Shown here: positions 33,501 through 44,074 of the stretch, piece after piece
How the letters are laid out: every line of letters begins with the position of its first letter
Position numbering within the stretch: the first letter of the stretch is position 1
Virus record (IMG/VR): IMGVR_UViG_3300030104_000089
Coordinates: 1-47,747 of that record
Length of the DNA: 47,747 bases
DNA from: a virus
Strand: one strand, 5' to 3'
Position numbers and translations under genes: made by a program
Notes under the pieces: generated by a model
The model's input: the letters and a program-made list of their open reading frames with translations, nothing else
What the model was told of the DNA's origin: nothing
Databases searched by the model: none

Positions 33501-34882
33501 TGGCAAATTTAGTAGAACTATCAAATGATTTAGAGTTTGTTCCAAAAGAACAATTAATACAGATGTCACAAGACCCTAACTCTCAATATCCTTCTTTTTT
33601 AGTATTATCTGAAATACAAAGACGAACACAAATGGAAAAAATGTATGATGCTCAACAACCTAAACCACAAACATCTGTGGCTGAGGAGTTAGTAGCAGAA
33701 TTTGCTGACAGTCCATCTGGTTTAGGAGCTATGGCTCAATCATCTGATTTACAACAAGCTTTCCCATCTGGTGATATGAGTAACATGGCTCCGCCTTCTC
33801 CTATGCAGATGATGGCTAGTGGTGGTAGAACTGGTTATCAAGTAGGTGGTATGTCTGAACAAGAAATGTTAAAAAATCAATTTTTACAAAGTGCAGGAAT
33901 AGGTGGTGGCATAGAATCAACACTTAATAATCCAATGCAAGAACAAATAACACAAGAACAAAAAAACTTTTTTAAAGAAAGATATACAAAACCAGATGGT
34001 AGTATTGATTTTGGTAGAGCAGCATTAGATGGTTTTAATGCTGCAACATTATCAATGATATTAGCTCCAGAACCGACAACAACTGTTGTAGGTGGTGCTT
34101 TAAGAGGTATTGCTGGTGCTGGTAAAGGATTATTTAATCTTGTAAGAAATCCTAAACAAACTATAGATAAAGGTTTATCTGCTATAGGTAGACTAAAATC
34201 TAGAATTACAGAAGGCAAAAGATTTAATAATCCAATATCTAAGCCTCAATCTACAAGCAATCTTCCAGTACCTGCAGATAAATTTAAAGATATGGGAATA
34301 GAAGTTATAAAAGATGTAGGTCCAAGAATTGTTGGAGGTGCAATTATAGTTCCTCAATTATTACCTGAAGGTGTTGAAAAAGAAATAGATAATAAAGATG
34401 TTACTAAATCAGCAGAACAATTAGAAATTGACAGATTAAATGCATTGTTAGAAGAAATGAGAAACAAAGATTCTAAAACTGTTGATACATCTAAAGATAG
34501 AAGAAGAAATGCAGACCTATTAATAGGTCTTGGTGGTGCTATAGCTTCAGCTAGAAATGTAGGTGAATTAGGTAGTGGTATATCTAATGCATATAGAGGA
34601 GTTATGGCAGATAGAGCTGCTGTAGATCAAGCAGGTTTACAAGGTAGATTATTAGAAGCACAGATTTCTAAAATTGAACTAGAAGTAGCTAATATGCCAT
34701 TGAATATTGCTATTAAACAGTATGAGTCTTTGAATGATTTAGTTGATTCTGGAGTATTAACTGCAGAAGAAGCAAAAATAAGAGAAGCTGCATTAATGAC
34801 AAGAATACAACAATTACAAGGAATAACAGTTGCTGAGAAAAGTGAAAGAGATAAATTATTAGGTTTAACTAAAGTAGTATAA
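33500..34882 (+). CDS. Internal virion protein candidate
   Basis: A 460-residue protein with a helical acidic N-terminus, the motif MASGGRTGY near residue 105, a hydrophobic Gly/Ala-rich segment (about residues 180-215), a second hydrophobic stretch (VGPRIVGGAIIVPQLL, about 275-290) and a helical coiled-coil C-terminus. Two potential membrane segments and its position between other ejected-protein candidates suggest a role in envelope penetration. No family name can be given. It precedes the giant polyvalent gene by 3 bases. Confidence 0.58.
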   Translation: MANLVELSNDLEFVPKEQLIQMSQDPNSQYPSFLVLSEIQRRTQMEKMYDAQQPKPQTSVAEELVAEFADSPSGLGAMAQSSDLQQAFPSGDMSNMAPPSPMQMMASGGRTGYQVGGMSEQEMLKNQFLQSAGIGGGIESTLNNPMQEQITQEQKNFFKERYTKPDGSIDFGRAALDGFNAATLSMILAPEPTTTVVGGALRGIAGAGKGLFNLVRNPKQTIDKGLSAIGRLKSRITEGKRFNNPISKPQSTSNLPVPADKFKDMGIEVIKDVGPRIVGGAIIVPQLLPEGVEKEIDNKDVTKSAEQLEIDRLNALLEEMRNKDSKTVDTSKDRRRNADLLIGLGGAIASARNVGELGSGISNAYRGVMADRAAVDQAGLQGRLLEAQISKIELEVANMPLNIAIKQYESLNDLVDSGVLTAEEAKIREAALMTRIQQLQGITVAEKSERDKLLGLTKVV

Positions 34883-34885
34883 ATT

Positions 34886-37800
34886 ATGACTGAATATGAT
34901 ATTGGTGGTGGGGAAAAAATACAAATCCCAGATAATTTAGATGCTGAGACAAGACTAAAATTAGCTGAAGTTATAAAAGATGAATATGGAATAGATATAA
35001 ATCAAACATCAGCACTAGAACAAGCAAAAGAATTTGGTAAAGCGATACCTAGAGGTATTGCTAGTTTAGCTTTAGATGTGCCTACAGGTATTGTTGGTTT
35101 ATTTGATATTGGCAACGATAGTAACTTATATAAAGGTCTTGAAGGTTTACAAGATAGACTAAGACAAGATTCTGTATTAGCAGCAGACCCACGATATGCT
35201 GATAAATTTTCTACAAAACTAGGAGAAGGCGTAGGATCGTTTGTTCCTTTCTTAGGTGCAGGTATGGTAGGTAGAGCTCTAGCAAAGGCACCAGGAGCAG
35301 CTAAAGGCTTTTTATCACCAACATTTACAGCACCAACAGCTTTAGCAATACCAACAGGTATAGCAGCACAAGGCGATAGACTGCAGATGGCTAGAGAGAT
35401 GGGTGAAGATGTAAGTGGTCTTACTGAAACTACTGCTGAATTATTTGGTGGTCTTATAGGTATAACTGAAGTAGTGCCTATTGCTAGTATATTAGGTAAA
35501 GTTCACAAAAACGCACCATTATCTTATAAAGAACAATTAGTATCAGCATTACAATCAGGAGCTCTTGAAGGTGGTCAAGAAGTTCTTGCTTCAGTATTAC
35601 AAGATGGTGTAGCAAGAGGTCTTTATAGTGAAGATTTACCTATGGCTGATAGTATGTTTGAAGAATTTACTATTGGTGGCATTATTGGTGGTGCTGCTGA
35701 TTTAGTTGTTACTAGCATGGCTGGTAAACAGTCTGCAAGAAGAAAACGATTAGAAGAAGATAATTTAAGGTCCCAAGAAAATAAAGAAAAATTAATACTT
35801 GCTAAAAAACAAAAACAAGCTGTTCAGCAAGGTGTACTTGAAGAAATGCAAGACATACCATCTGTTACAGTTCCACAATTAATACCAGAAGAAGAACTAG
35901 GACCAGAACCATCTGTAGAAGTTATAGTTACACCACAAGAACAATTTGCTGTTGTTGATATTAGTAATCCTGAAGCTCCAGTACAAATTGATATAAAAGA
36001 AAAAGAAATAGATGCTATTAAAAAAAGAGATGAAATAACAAAAAATTATAATTTTAAAAAGTTAAAATCAAAATTAGATAACGATACTTATAACTTAGGA
36101 TTAATTAATAGTAAAGCTGCTTATGATTTAGGACAAAGTTTAGAAGATAACAGAGCTAGTGGTGTATCTATTCAAGATTTAATTGATAGTGTGCCTAAAG
36201 ATTCTAAACAAGAGGTAAATCTTAGAGGTTTAGTAAATGGTTTTGTTGCACAAAATCCAGGTAAGACATCTCGTAGTTATCCTAGATTATCTATGGCAGA
36301 AGCTAAAAAATTATTAACTGCAAAACAATTTAATGAATTTACATCTGCAGTTGCACAAGGAGCATTTACACATTCTGAAAATAATGGCAAACCTTCTATT
36401 ATTGCAGATAAAGATACAATAGATACATCAGCTAAATATGTAAAAGAAATAGCTGCATCTAAAAATATAGATTTAAACTTTCAATCACCTGCTGTTCAAT
36501 ATGCAGCAGAAAAATACACAGGTACTCCTGAATTCAGTAAGATGAAGAAAGGTCAAAAAGAATTATTTTTGGCTAGAATTCATGCACTTTCTCCGTTCAA
36601 TTCAAGAACAACTTTCCCAGACTTTAGACCAAGAAACTATACTGCACAAGAAATGGCAGATTTTGTTGCTAATGCAAAAAGCAACAATATTATTTTTGAT
36701 AAAAATACTTTATTAAAAGTTGGACCAGATTCTATTAGAAAAAATGAGGTTGCTACAAAACAATTTATAGATGATTTAATTTATAGTGGCAGAGCTCAAC
36801 AAGTAGAAGGCACTAATAATTATAAGATTAGAGATAACTTTGAGTTTGATATAGCTAGAAAAGCAGAAGGGTTTAATGAGACACCAGAGGAATTTGGTGC
36901 AAGACTTACTGCAGAAGGTGTATTACCTGCAGAAACTATTGCAGATTTAGTAGAAAAAGAAAGAACGAATCAAGAAAATTTATTACCACCTGTAGAGATA
37001 GAACCTAAATTTATTAACTATGCTGAGACTTTGCAAGAAGGTAAGGTTAGCAAGTTTGCAAAAGAACTTAGAAAAAGATTAGATGGCGTTGGTTTAAAAG
37101 ATACTGGTATTGTTGTAAGTGATGACATAATTTCTACTACTACATTAAGGAGAGTAGATGGAGAAATAAAGTATGATCCAAGAAGATTAATTGATCCTAG
37201 AACTGGTGATAAAGCTAGAGGAGAATATGATAAAAATACAGATACTATATTTATATCTTTAAATGCAGTTAATCCTGATGGTGGTGCTACAGAAGTAGAG
37301 ATAATAGAGAGACTTAGAGGTGTATTAGACCATGAGATGATTCACGCTCTTAGAGCAAAAGATTTAATTACTGAAGCAGAATATCAATATCTTAAAAAAC
37401 AAGTAGAACAACAAAAAGTTCCTAATACTAATACTACTTTTCTTGCACAAGCACAAGGTACTTATTCAGATATTGCTGCAAAAACAAGAACATCAGCAGA
37501 AGCTACAGAATTTCTTTACGAGGAAGCTATAGCAGAACTATTTAGAAAGAAAGATTTATTGGTTAATACTCCTCCTAAAGTAGATGGCATCTTTAATAAG
37601 ATAATTCAGTTCTTTAAAACTGCAGGACAAGCAATGCGTAGCTCAGGCTACAAGAGTGCTACAGAAATATTTAATAATATAGAATCTGGCAGGGTTGGTG
37701 CAAGAGAGAGAGGAGTTGTGCGAACTACAAGACTTGTAGATAAGGGTCTTATTCCTGCTAATTTTCTTACAACAGAAGAACGAGATGAAGTTATAAGAAC

Positions 37801-40800
37801 ACCAGAGCCAATTCCTGGTGATGAGATAAGACAAACTATAGGACCTAAGGGTATAAGACCTAAAGCTGTACCAAAACGCAAACGAACAGGAACTACTAAA
37901 CCACCTGCATCAACAGGTCCTGCTACTCCACCTACTACACCTACAACTATTTATAATTCTCGTACATTATCTAATGCACAATATAATTCTGAAAGAGAAA
38001 AAATAATTAAAGGTTTACAAGATGCAAAAATATTAGATAAAGATGTTTTTGATAAAGATGGTAATGTAACTAAAACTATTAAAGGTAATAATGATTCTGT
38101 AAAAATGATGAAGTGGTTAATAGATAATTCACCAAGTCAAGATTATAAAATTATTGCACAGAAAGTTCATAAATCTTTATTAGCATTAAAAAAACAAGGT
38201 AGATCATTTCCTTTAAATTTTAAAGTAGGAGATACAAATGGTTTAACAGGGCGTATTAGAGGTCAAATTAGTCCTAGTGGTAAAGAAGATAAATTTGGTC
38301 AACCTTTTACTTATTCTATGTCGTTAAATGATGATGGCAAAGGATTTAATTCTGTTCCATTGGCTAGAGATCAAGCTTATAAAGATTGGAAATCAAAAAA
38401 TGGTGTAAATTTTGAAACTATATTACATGAAAGCATACATCAAGCTACTTTAGCTCAAATTTATGCTGCATCAGGTAGTCCAAGTATACTAGCTAAATTA
38501 TCTCCTGATGGTGGTTCTAAAGCACTAAAAGCACAAAAAGAATTAAGAAATCAAGCTAATAGAATTAAAAATCATTACAGAAGTAAGATGAGATTCTATG
38601 AAGATTTATCAGATAAAATACTTCAAGATGTTAGCACTGGTGATCAGACAAACTTAGAAATATATAAAGAGGCTTATGCTAAAGCTCCTGAAATAGAAAA
38701 AACAATAGCAGATATATATATACGAGAATATAGTGATGGAATTATTACTAGAACAGAAAGTGGTTTAAGAAAAGATAGAAAAAGAAATTTTGAAAATTAT
38801 CATATTAAATATCAGTTATATGGTCAACAACCTCAAAATAGAGGTGATGTTTCAGAACTATTAACATTTGGTTTAACTAATAGAAATTTTCAAGAAATGC
38901 TTGAATCTATACCATTAGGTAAAGATGCTACTGATAATTTATGGAATAAATTTGTAGAAGTAATTAGAGAATTATTAGCTGTGCCTGCAAAACTTAATAC
39001 AGAATTATCTGCATTTCTTAAAAATGCTTCTACAGTATTAGACTTACAAACAACTGGCATAAATCTTGATACAAGAGATGTTAGAGATGTGCCTCTATTT
39101 AGTAGACCACCAAGAGATGAATCATCTGGTCATGTAGCTGATGGTGTGCCTGCACAATATGGTCCACCTGCACATGACTTAAATGCAAAACCTAGTCAAG
39201 AAGAATTTACTCCTGAAGGTTATTCTACTTTTGATGTGACTGTAGATTACAATCGATTGAGAGAGTACAGCACAGCTAGACCTCAAGAAAGAGCTGAAGA
39301 ACAAAGATTTTTGAATAAATTAAAACAAATTAAAGGTAATCCAAATGCAGAAATAACTATGTATCAAGCTGCACCACAAAGAGATTTAAGAGAAGGAGAT
39401 TTAATAACTCCATTCTTAAGTGAAGCTGAAGCTCTTGTAGAAGATTCTAAAGTTACACAACAAGAAATTAGAGATGCAGAATTACAACAACTTAAACAAG
39501 ATTTAGGTTTAGATAAAGACACAACACCAAATATTAATTTGGTTAAATATTACAATGAAAGAAAAAAAATGTATTCTCAAATGGATGGCATTATGGATGT
39601 ATTTGGTGCACCTCAAACAACTCCATCAAAAATACATACTTTTAAATTAAAAGCAGGTGATGTTCGTTGGGATGGTAATAATGGTTGGGCACGATGGGGT
39701 TATTTCCCATCAAAAGTAAAAGATATAAGTGGAGATATACCTACCTTTAGTAGAGCACCAAGTAGATTTCCAACAACACAAGAACAAATAAATAATGCCT
39801 CTCAACAATTATTAGAAGATAGTCTTAGCTATTATAATAATTTAGTAGAAAAAACAGAAAAAGAATTATTCCAAGATGTATTAAGACCTGATGAAAGAAC
39901 TACTCTTGAAAGAAGGCGTTATAATGCAGAAGCTGTTGTTGCTAAAACAGAAAGAAGATTAGAAGAATTACGAACTGGCACAGGACAGTTACCTTTATTT
40001 AGTAGAAAAAGGAGAGATGATACAGGCACAAACTCACAAGAAAATATACAATTAAGAGAAGCTTTAGAAGAAGCCGAAGAAACAGTTAAACAGACACCTA
40101 GGGGTTCAATACCTTATTACAATTTAAACGCCTCAGATACAGCCTTAAAGGCTGCTATAGACTTTAATAGAGACCTATCTGCTACAGCACCAGATGATAT
40201 ACCTAAATTTTCAAGACCTACACTTGATGGATTAGATAATAATTTACAAGAGTTTATTAAAAGAACAGGTGGAGAAGTATTGCCTGATCAATCTTGGGGT
40301 GCAAGGTTAATAGAAATTGTTAAAGACCCTATAACAGCTATTAAAAACTTTTTTATTAATTTTAGACAAAGATATATTGACCAATATGATGATCCTACTA
40401 AAACAATATTAGCAGGTAAAACTACAGAATGGTATTTAGGAATAGATGAAAGAACAGATAAATTAAGAATAAATCCTAAAACTAAAAAACCTTGGACACA
40501 AGAAGAAGCTGAAATAGCAGCAAAAGATGTAACACTTGCTAATATGTTTGCAAATACAGGTGCAGAACAATCATTAAGAATGTCTGATAAATCAAGAGGT
40601 GTATTTCAAGGTATGCTTACAAGAGGTATTGCTGTTGATCAGATAGATGATGTTGATTCATTAGTAAAAACAATACCTTTAGAGCTTGTTGATGCTGATG
40701 GCAATAAAACTGGAAAAACAGGTGGTCTTATACAAATACTTGCACCATTATTTTCTAATGTTGATGTTAATTTAGAGGCTGTTTTTAAAAGTTATGCCAT

Positions 40801-43030
40801 ATTAAAAAGAGCAAAAAATCTTGATGAAAGTGGTAGAGAAATAGATACACCTGTGCAACCTAATGACTATGCTCTTATAGAACAAATAGAACAGCAACAC
40901 CCAGAAGTAGTAGAGGTTTATCGTAATTATCAAAATTGGAATAATTCTTTAATTCAACTTGCAGAAAGAAAAGGTATTTTAAGTACAGAACAATCTGCAT
41001 TATGGAGAGAACATTCTGTTTATTATCCTTTTTATAGACAAATGGTTGATGATAGTGGTATTAAAGGACCTGCAATCGCAGGTGGTTCACTACCAGGAAA
41101 TCCATTAGATATAAAGATAGAAGGTTCAGAAGAAATTATTGATGCAGACCCAATAGAAGCTATATCAAGAAACTCATTATCTATTCTTACAGCATCACTA
41201 AAAAATGATGCTATGGGTAAAATAGTTAAAAATTTAGAAACAATGGGATTGGCTAAATCAATATCTGCAAAAGATGCAGGTAAAGCTGATAGTTTATTTT
41301 TCTTTGAGAATGGCATTAAAAGGCATTATCAAGTAGATGATCCTAGACTGGTCTATGGTTTACAAAATATTGGTGGAGTAGCTCCAGGTGCTATAGGAAA
41401 ATTTTTAGCAATACCAGCAGGGCTTCTTAGAGATACAGTTACAAGAGACCCAGGCTTTGTTGTTATAAATATTTTAAGAGATACCTTATCTTCTGCTGTA
41501 ACAAGTGGTGCACCATATACACCTATTATTGATTCAGTTAAAAATATGTTTGGCAGCATGGAAGAATTAGAGCAGTTTGGTGTGCTTGGTGGTTATGATT
41601 ATTCTATTGATGAAGGTAGTGTAAAACAATTTATTACTAAAACAATGAGACAACAAGGATTAACACCAAATAATGCAATGTCTCCTACAGGTGCTTTCTT
41701 TAAATTATGGGATGGTCTTGGAGCACTTACCACTAAATCTGATGGTGCAACTCGTAAAGCAGTTTATGATGTTGTTTATAAACAACTAAAAGAAGATGGT
41801 TATTCTGAAGCAGTAGCACAATCAGAAGCAGCTTATCAGGCACAAGAAATAATTAATTTTGGAAGGCGTGGGTCTGATCCATTATTTAGAATTATTACTG
41901 CTGCAATACCATTTTTAAATGCAAGAATACAAGGTCTTGATGTATTGCATAGAGGATTAACTGGTAAATATTCTGCTGTAGAAAAACAACAGATGGGAGA
42001 ATCACTAAAAGAAGTGCAATCAAGGATACTTAGAAGAACAGCTTTAAATGCTTCTTTACTTGTAGGTCTAACAGCACTTTACTATATGATGGTAAGTGAT
42101 ACAGATGAATATAAAAATCTTAAACGAGAAGTAAGAGATGATAACTGGATATTTCCAACACCATTTGATTATGCAATTAAGATACCAATACCATTTGAAG
42201 TAGGTATGTTATTTAAAGCTATACCTGAAAGAGTATTTGATATGACTATGGGAGATGATGCTTTTACAAGAAAGTCTGTTGATGAAGCTTTAACATCTAT
42301 TGAAAGACAGGTTAGTACATCTTTTAATATTCCATTTTTAGGTCCTGGTTCTGGAATACAATTATTAAAGCCAATAGCAGAAGTAATGAATAATAGAAAT
42401 ACTTTTACTGATACAGAAATTGTACCTTATTATCAACAACAAAAAGAACCTGGATTACAAGCAAGGGCAACTACCAATGAATTTGCAAGAATATTAGGTG
42501 AATCACTTAATATTTCACCTGCAAAGATAGAACACATAATGAGAGGTTATACAGGAACTCTTGGTGGATATGTGTTAGCTGTTATAGATACTATCACTAG
42601 AGGAGCTACAGGAAGTCCTCTACTACCTTCTAACTTTGAATTATCAAAGATGCCTGTATTTAATAGACTATTACTTGATTTAGATAAGTCTGGTGGCTAT
42701 CAGCAACAATTCTATGAGCTAAGAGGTGAGGTTGACAGGGCAGTAGCAACTATCAACTCGCTACAGAAACAACAACGATTTGATGAGCTATCAGCTTACA
42801 GAAGCAATATGCAAGGCGTGTTGAATGTCAAAGGTCAAGTAAGAGCGATTGAGAGATACTTAGACAACTGGAGAAAGCGTAGAGATAGACTGATGAGAGA
42901 TGAGAACATATCTGTATCAGTTAAGTCAGATATGCTTCGTGAACTAGAGCTAGAAAGAGATATGAGACTAGCTATGGTGCCAGAACTAAGAAAGAGAGCT
43001 AATATACCTGTTCTAAGCCTTAACCTTTAA
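34886..43030 (+). CDS. Giant polyvalent virion protein with two HExxH motifs
   Basis: A 2714-residue protein. Residues 1-300 are Gly/Ala-rich and partly hydrophobic. A first zincin motif HEMIH lies at 816-820, and a second, HESIH, at 1181-1185, each in a helix typical of metallopeptidases. Residues about 1440-1610 (ITMYQAAP, GDLITPFLSEAEA, ARWGYFP) resemble the ADP-ribosyltransferase-like domains of phage polyvalent proteins. The C-terminal ~450 residues contain ITAAIPFLNARIQGLDVL and a basic helical tail, like large polyvalent-protein domain LPD38. Such proteins are packaged and injected to act on the host early in infection. It is the last plus-strand gene. Confidence 0.75.
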   Translation: MTEYDIGGGEKIQIPDNLDAETRLKLAEVIKDEYGIDINQTSALEQAKEFGKAIPRGIASLALDVPTGIVGLFDIGNDSNLYKGLEGLQDRLRQDSVLAADPRYADKFSTKLGEGVGSFVPFLGAGMVGRALAKAPGAAKGFLSPTFTAPTALAIPTGIAAQGDRLQMAREMGEDVSGLTETTAELFGGLIGITEVVPIASILGKVHKNAPLSYKEQLVSALQSGALEGGQEVLASVLQDGVARGLYSEDLPMADSMFEEFTIGGIIGGAADLVVTSMAGKQSARRKRLEEDNLRSQENKEKLILAKKQKQAVQQGVLEEMQDIPSVTVPQLIPEEELGPEPSVEVIVTPQEQFAVVDISNPEAPVQIDIKEKEIDAIKKRDEITKNYNFKKLKSKLDNDTYNLGLINSKAAYDLGQSLEDNRASGVSIQDLIDSVPKDSKQEVNLRGLVNGFVAQNPGKTSRSYPRLSMAEAKKLLTAKQFNEFTSAVAQGAFTHSENNGKPSIIADKDTIDTSAKYVKEIAASKNIDLNFQSPAVQYAAEKYTGTPEFSKMKKGQKELFLARIHALSPFNSRTTFPDFRPRNYTAQEMADFVANAKSNNIIFDKNTLLKVGPDSIRKNEVATKQFIDDLIYSGRAQQVEGTNNYKIRDNFEFDIARKAEGFNETPEEFGARLTAEGVLPAETIADLVEKERTNQENLLPPVEIEPKFINYAETLQEGKVSKFAKELRKRLDGVGLKDTGIVVSDDIISTTTLRRVDGEIKYDPRRLIDPRTGDKARGEYDKNTDTIFISLNAVNPDGGATEVEIIERLRGVLDHEMIHALRAKDLITEAEYQYLKKQVEQQKVPNTNTTFLAQAQGTYSDIAAKTRTSAEATEFLYEEAIAELFRKKDLLVNTPPKVDGIFNKIIQFFKTAGQAMRSSGYKSATEIFNNIESGRVGARERGVVRTTRLVDKGLIPANFLTTEERDEVIRTPEPIPGDEIRQTIGPKGIRPKAVPKRKRTGTTKPPASTGPATPPTTPTTIYNSRTLSNAQYNSEREKIIKGLQDAKILDKDVFDKDGNVTKTIKGNNDSVKMMKWLIDNSPSQDYKIIAQKVHKSLLALKKQGRSFPLNFKVGDTNGLTGRIRGQISPSGKEDKFGQPFTYSMSLNDDGKGFNSVPLARDQAYKDWKSKNGVNFETILHESIHQATLAQIYAASGSPSILAKLSPDGGSKALKAQKELRNQANRIKNHYRSKMRFYEDLSDKILQDVSTGDQTNLEIYKEAYAKAPEIEKTIADIYIREYSDGIITRTESGLRKDRKRNFENYHIKYQLYGQQPQNRGDVSELLTFGLTNRNFQEMLESIPLGKDATDNLWNKFVEVIRELLAVPAKLNTELSAFLKNASTVLDLQTTGINLDTRDVRDVPLFSRPPRDESSGHVADGVPAQYGPPAHDLNAKPSQEEFTPEGYSTFDVTVDYNRLREYSTARPQERAEEQRFLNKLKQIKGNPNAEITMYQAAPQRDLREGDLITPFLSEAEALVEDSKVTQQEIRDAELQQLKQDLGLDKDTTPNINLVKYYNERKKMYSQMDGIMDVFGAPQTTPSKIHTFKLKAGDVRWDGNNGWARWGYFPSKVKDISGDIPTFSRAPSRFPTTQEQINNASQQLLEDSLSYYNNLVEKTEKELFQDVLRPDERTTLERRRYNAEAVVAKTERRLEELRTGTGQLPLFSRKRRDDTGTNSQENIQLREALEEAEETVKQTPRGSIPYYNLNASDTALKAAIDFNRDLSATAPDDIPKFSRPTLDGLDNNLQEFIKRTGGEVLPDQSWGARLIEIVKDPITAIKNFFINFRQRYIDQYDDPTKTILAGKTTEWYLGIDERTDKLRINPKTKKPWTQEEAEIAAKDVTLANMFANTGAEQSLRMSDKSRGVFQGMLTRGIAVDQIDDVDSLVKTIPLELVDADGNKTGKTGGLIQILAPLFSNVDVNLEAVFKSYAILKRAKNLDESGREIDTPVQPNDYALIEQIEQQHPEVVEVYRNYQNWNNSLIQLAERKGILSTEQSALWREHSVYYPFYRQMVDDSGIKGPAIAGGSLPGNPLDIKIEGSEEIIDADPIEAISRNSLSILTASLKNDAMGKIVKNLETMGLAKSISAKDAGKADSLFFFENGIKRHYQVDDPRLVYGLQNIGGVAPGAIGKFLAIPAGLLRDTVTRDPGFVVINILRDTLSSAVTSGAPYTPIIDSVKNMFGSMEELEQFGVLGGYDYSIDEGSVKQFITKTMRQQGLTPNNAMSPTGAFFKLWDGLGALTTKSDGATRKAVYDVVYKQLKEDGYSEAVAQSEAAYQAQEIINFGRRGSDPLFRIITAAIPFLNARIQGLDVLHRGLTGKYSAVEKQQMGESLKEVQSRILRRTALNASLLVGLTALYYMMVSDTDEYKNLKREVRDDNWIFPTPFDYAIKIPIPFEVGMLFKAIPERVFDMTMGDDAFTRKSVDEALTSIERQVSTSFNIPFLGPGSGIQLLKPIAEVMNNRNTFTDTEIVPYYQQQKEPGLQARATTNEFARILGESLNISPAKIEHIMRGYTGTLGGYVLAVIDTITRGATGSPLLPSNFELSKMPVFNRLLLDLDKSGGYQQQFYELRGEVDRAVATINSLQKQQRFDELSAYRSNMQGVLNVKGQVRAIERYLDNWRKRRDRLMRDENISVSVKSDMLRELELERDMRLAMVPELRKRANIPVLSLNL

Positions 43031-43348
43031 CATAGCTATATCTTTTTCTTCTTTCAATGGTTTTAGTGTAAAGAAGTCTTTGTGTTGTGGATGCCTTGCG
43101 TGGAATAGTCTTGCATAGAAACCTATGTAATCATTACTAATCTTAAACTCACCACCCTTTGTTTCTATCTCATTGTGCCAACGAATACGATTTATGATCG
43201 CCCATTGTGAGTATTTTTTTCTCCCACTATGGATAGCCTCTAATGTGTATTCCTCAAACTTATCCCAAACCTGTGGATTCTTTTTGTGCCATTCCCACCA
43301 CTTCCTTTTTCTTTTATCTAACTTTTCTTGTAGTATATCAACTAGCAT
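43013..43348 (-). CDS. Conserved phage hypothetical protein
   Basis: A 111-residue protein with KNPQVWDKFEEYTLEAIHSG, SQWAIINRIRWHNEIETKGG and NDYIGFYARLFHARHP, a conserved phage pattern of unknown function that I recall from phage early regions. The C-terminal end overlaps the giant virion gene by 18 bases on the opposite strand. A strong GGGGGAGA ribosome site (43351-43358) precedes the start. It is the last gene of the minus-strand module. Confidence 0.72.
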   Translation of the reverse strand: MLVDILQEKLDKRKRKWWEWHKKNPQVWDKFEEYTLEAIHSGRKKYSQWAIINRIRWHNEIETKGGEFKISNDYIGFYARLFHARHPQHKDFFTLKPLKEEKDIAMLKVKA

Positions 43349-43380
43349 TTTCTCCCCCGATTACAATAGACTGGTAAATA

Positions 43381-43773
43381 TTATTTTATGCTGCAGCTAA
43401 CGGCTGCGATTACCAATTCACATCTAGGATTGTCTTTATCAATCCCACCAAATTTATAGATCACTTCTTTGATCTGTTTAAAACTATCATCCTCTAATAC
43501 ATTCGCTTTAACTAATGCATCACAAGTAAACTTATCAATAATAGAGCAAGGATTACTAACATCTAACCTTCTCTTGGTTTTGGCGTAGTATGTATAGGTT
43601 AGTATCACAGGCTCCTCGTATTTAGGATGGCTAATCCTATCAACTAAATTTTCTGCATAAATCTTTTTGGCACTAGCTAACACTCTATAATGTGCGTTGC
43701 GATAGTTATTCAAGTTCAAGATAAACTTCTTATTCTTTGTGTAGTAAACCTCTAAAGGTAAATCAATCTTCAT
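43381..43773 (-). CDS. RusA-like Holliday junction resolvase
   Basis: A 130-residue protein of the RusA family, which cuts four-way DNA junctions. The hallmark is RRLDVSNPCSIIDKFTCDAL (69-88) followed by LEDDSFKQI (94-102), giving acidic residues Asp71, Asp80, Asp85, Asp95 and Asp96 with Lys81. The segment is a few residues longer than in E. coli RusA, as I recall for a marine phage subgroup. The N-terminus FILNLNNYRNAHYRV fits the family. It overlaps the Ref-like gene start region by 11 bases and acts with recombination proteins of this module. Confidence 0.78.
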   Translation of the reverse strand: MKIDLPLEVYYTKNKKFILNLNNYRNAHYRVLASAKKIYAENLVDRISHPKYEEPVILTYTYYAKTKRRLDVSNPCSIIDKFTCDALVKANVLEDDSFKQIKEVIYKFGGIDKDNPRCELVIAAVSCSIK

Positions 43774-44074
43774 TCTTCAGTATGTTATTAACTTGCTCTA
43801 ATAACTTTTCTTCTGTGCCATAAGCACTCTCAAATCTTCTTTTGTATGGATGTCTGCTAATCATTGGCTCAAACCTACCACCTTCTCTATGATGCCCAAA
43901 ACATAAGGGTAATACTTTAAAGTGTGCATTATCATTTGTCTTGCCTTCTATGTGGTGTATTTCAGCAGGAACTATACCTAAACCCATATTTCTACAGACA
44001 ATGCAACCTAACTCGCTTACCTTGTCCATGTGTTCAGTTTCTTCTTTTGTTGGGTTTCTACCCTTTATTGACAT
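43763..44074 (-). CDS. Ref-like HNH nuclease
   Basis: A 103-residue protein like Ref of phage P1, a RecA-dependent nuclease. Metal ligands are visible: Cys24 and Cys27 (GCIVCRNMG), a His40-His41 pair (AEIHHIEGK), then LPLCFGHHREGG with Cys58 and His61/His62. A C-terminal YGTEEKLLEQVNNIL matches the family ending. It would cut DNA at RecA filaments or repair intermediates. Its start overlaps the end of the GIY-YIG gene. Confidence 0.75.
   Translation of the reverse strand: MSIKGRNPTKEETEHMDKVSELGCIVCRNMGLGIVPAEIHHIEGKTNDNAHFKVLPLCFGHHREGGRFEPMISRHPYKRRFESAYGTEEKLLEQVNNILKNED

Noticed and set aside
34886-43030. Giant protein as an N4-type virion RNA polymerase.
   Set aside because: I see no polymerase motifs; HExxH motifs and an LPD38-like end fit a polyvalent effector better.
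43393-43407. GCAGC/GCTGC hairpin as a terminator for the minus-strand genes.
   Set aside because: It lies within the end of the RusA-like gene, has a stem of only 5 bp and no T tract on the reading strand.
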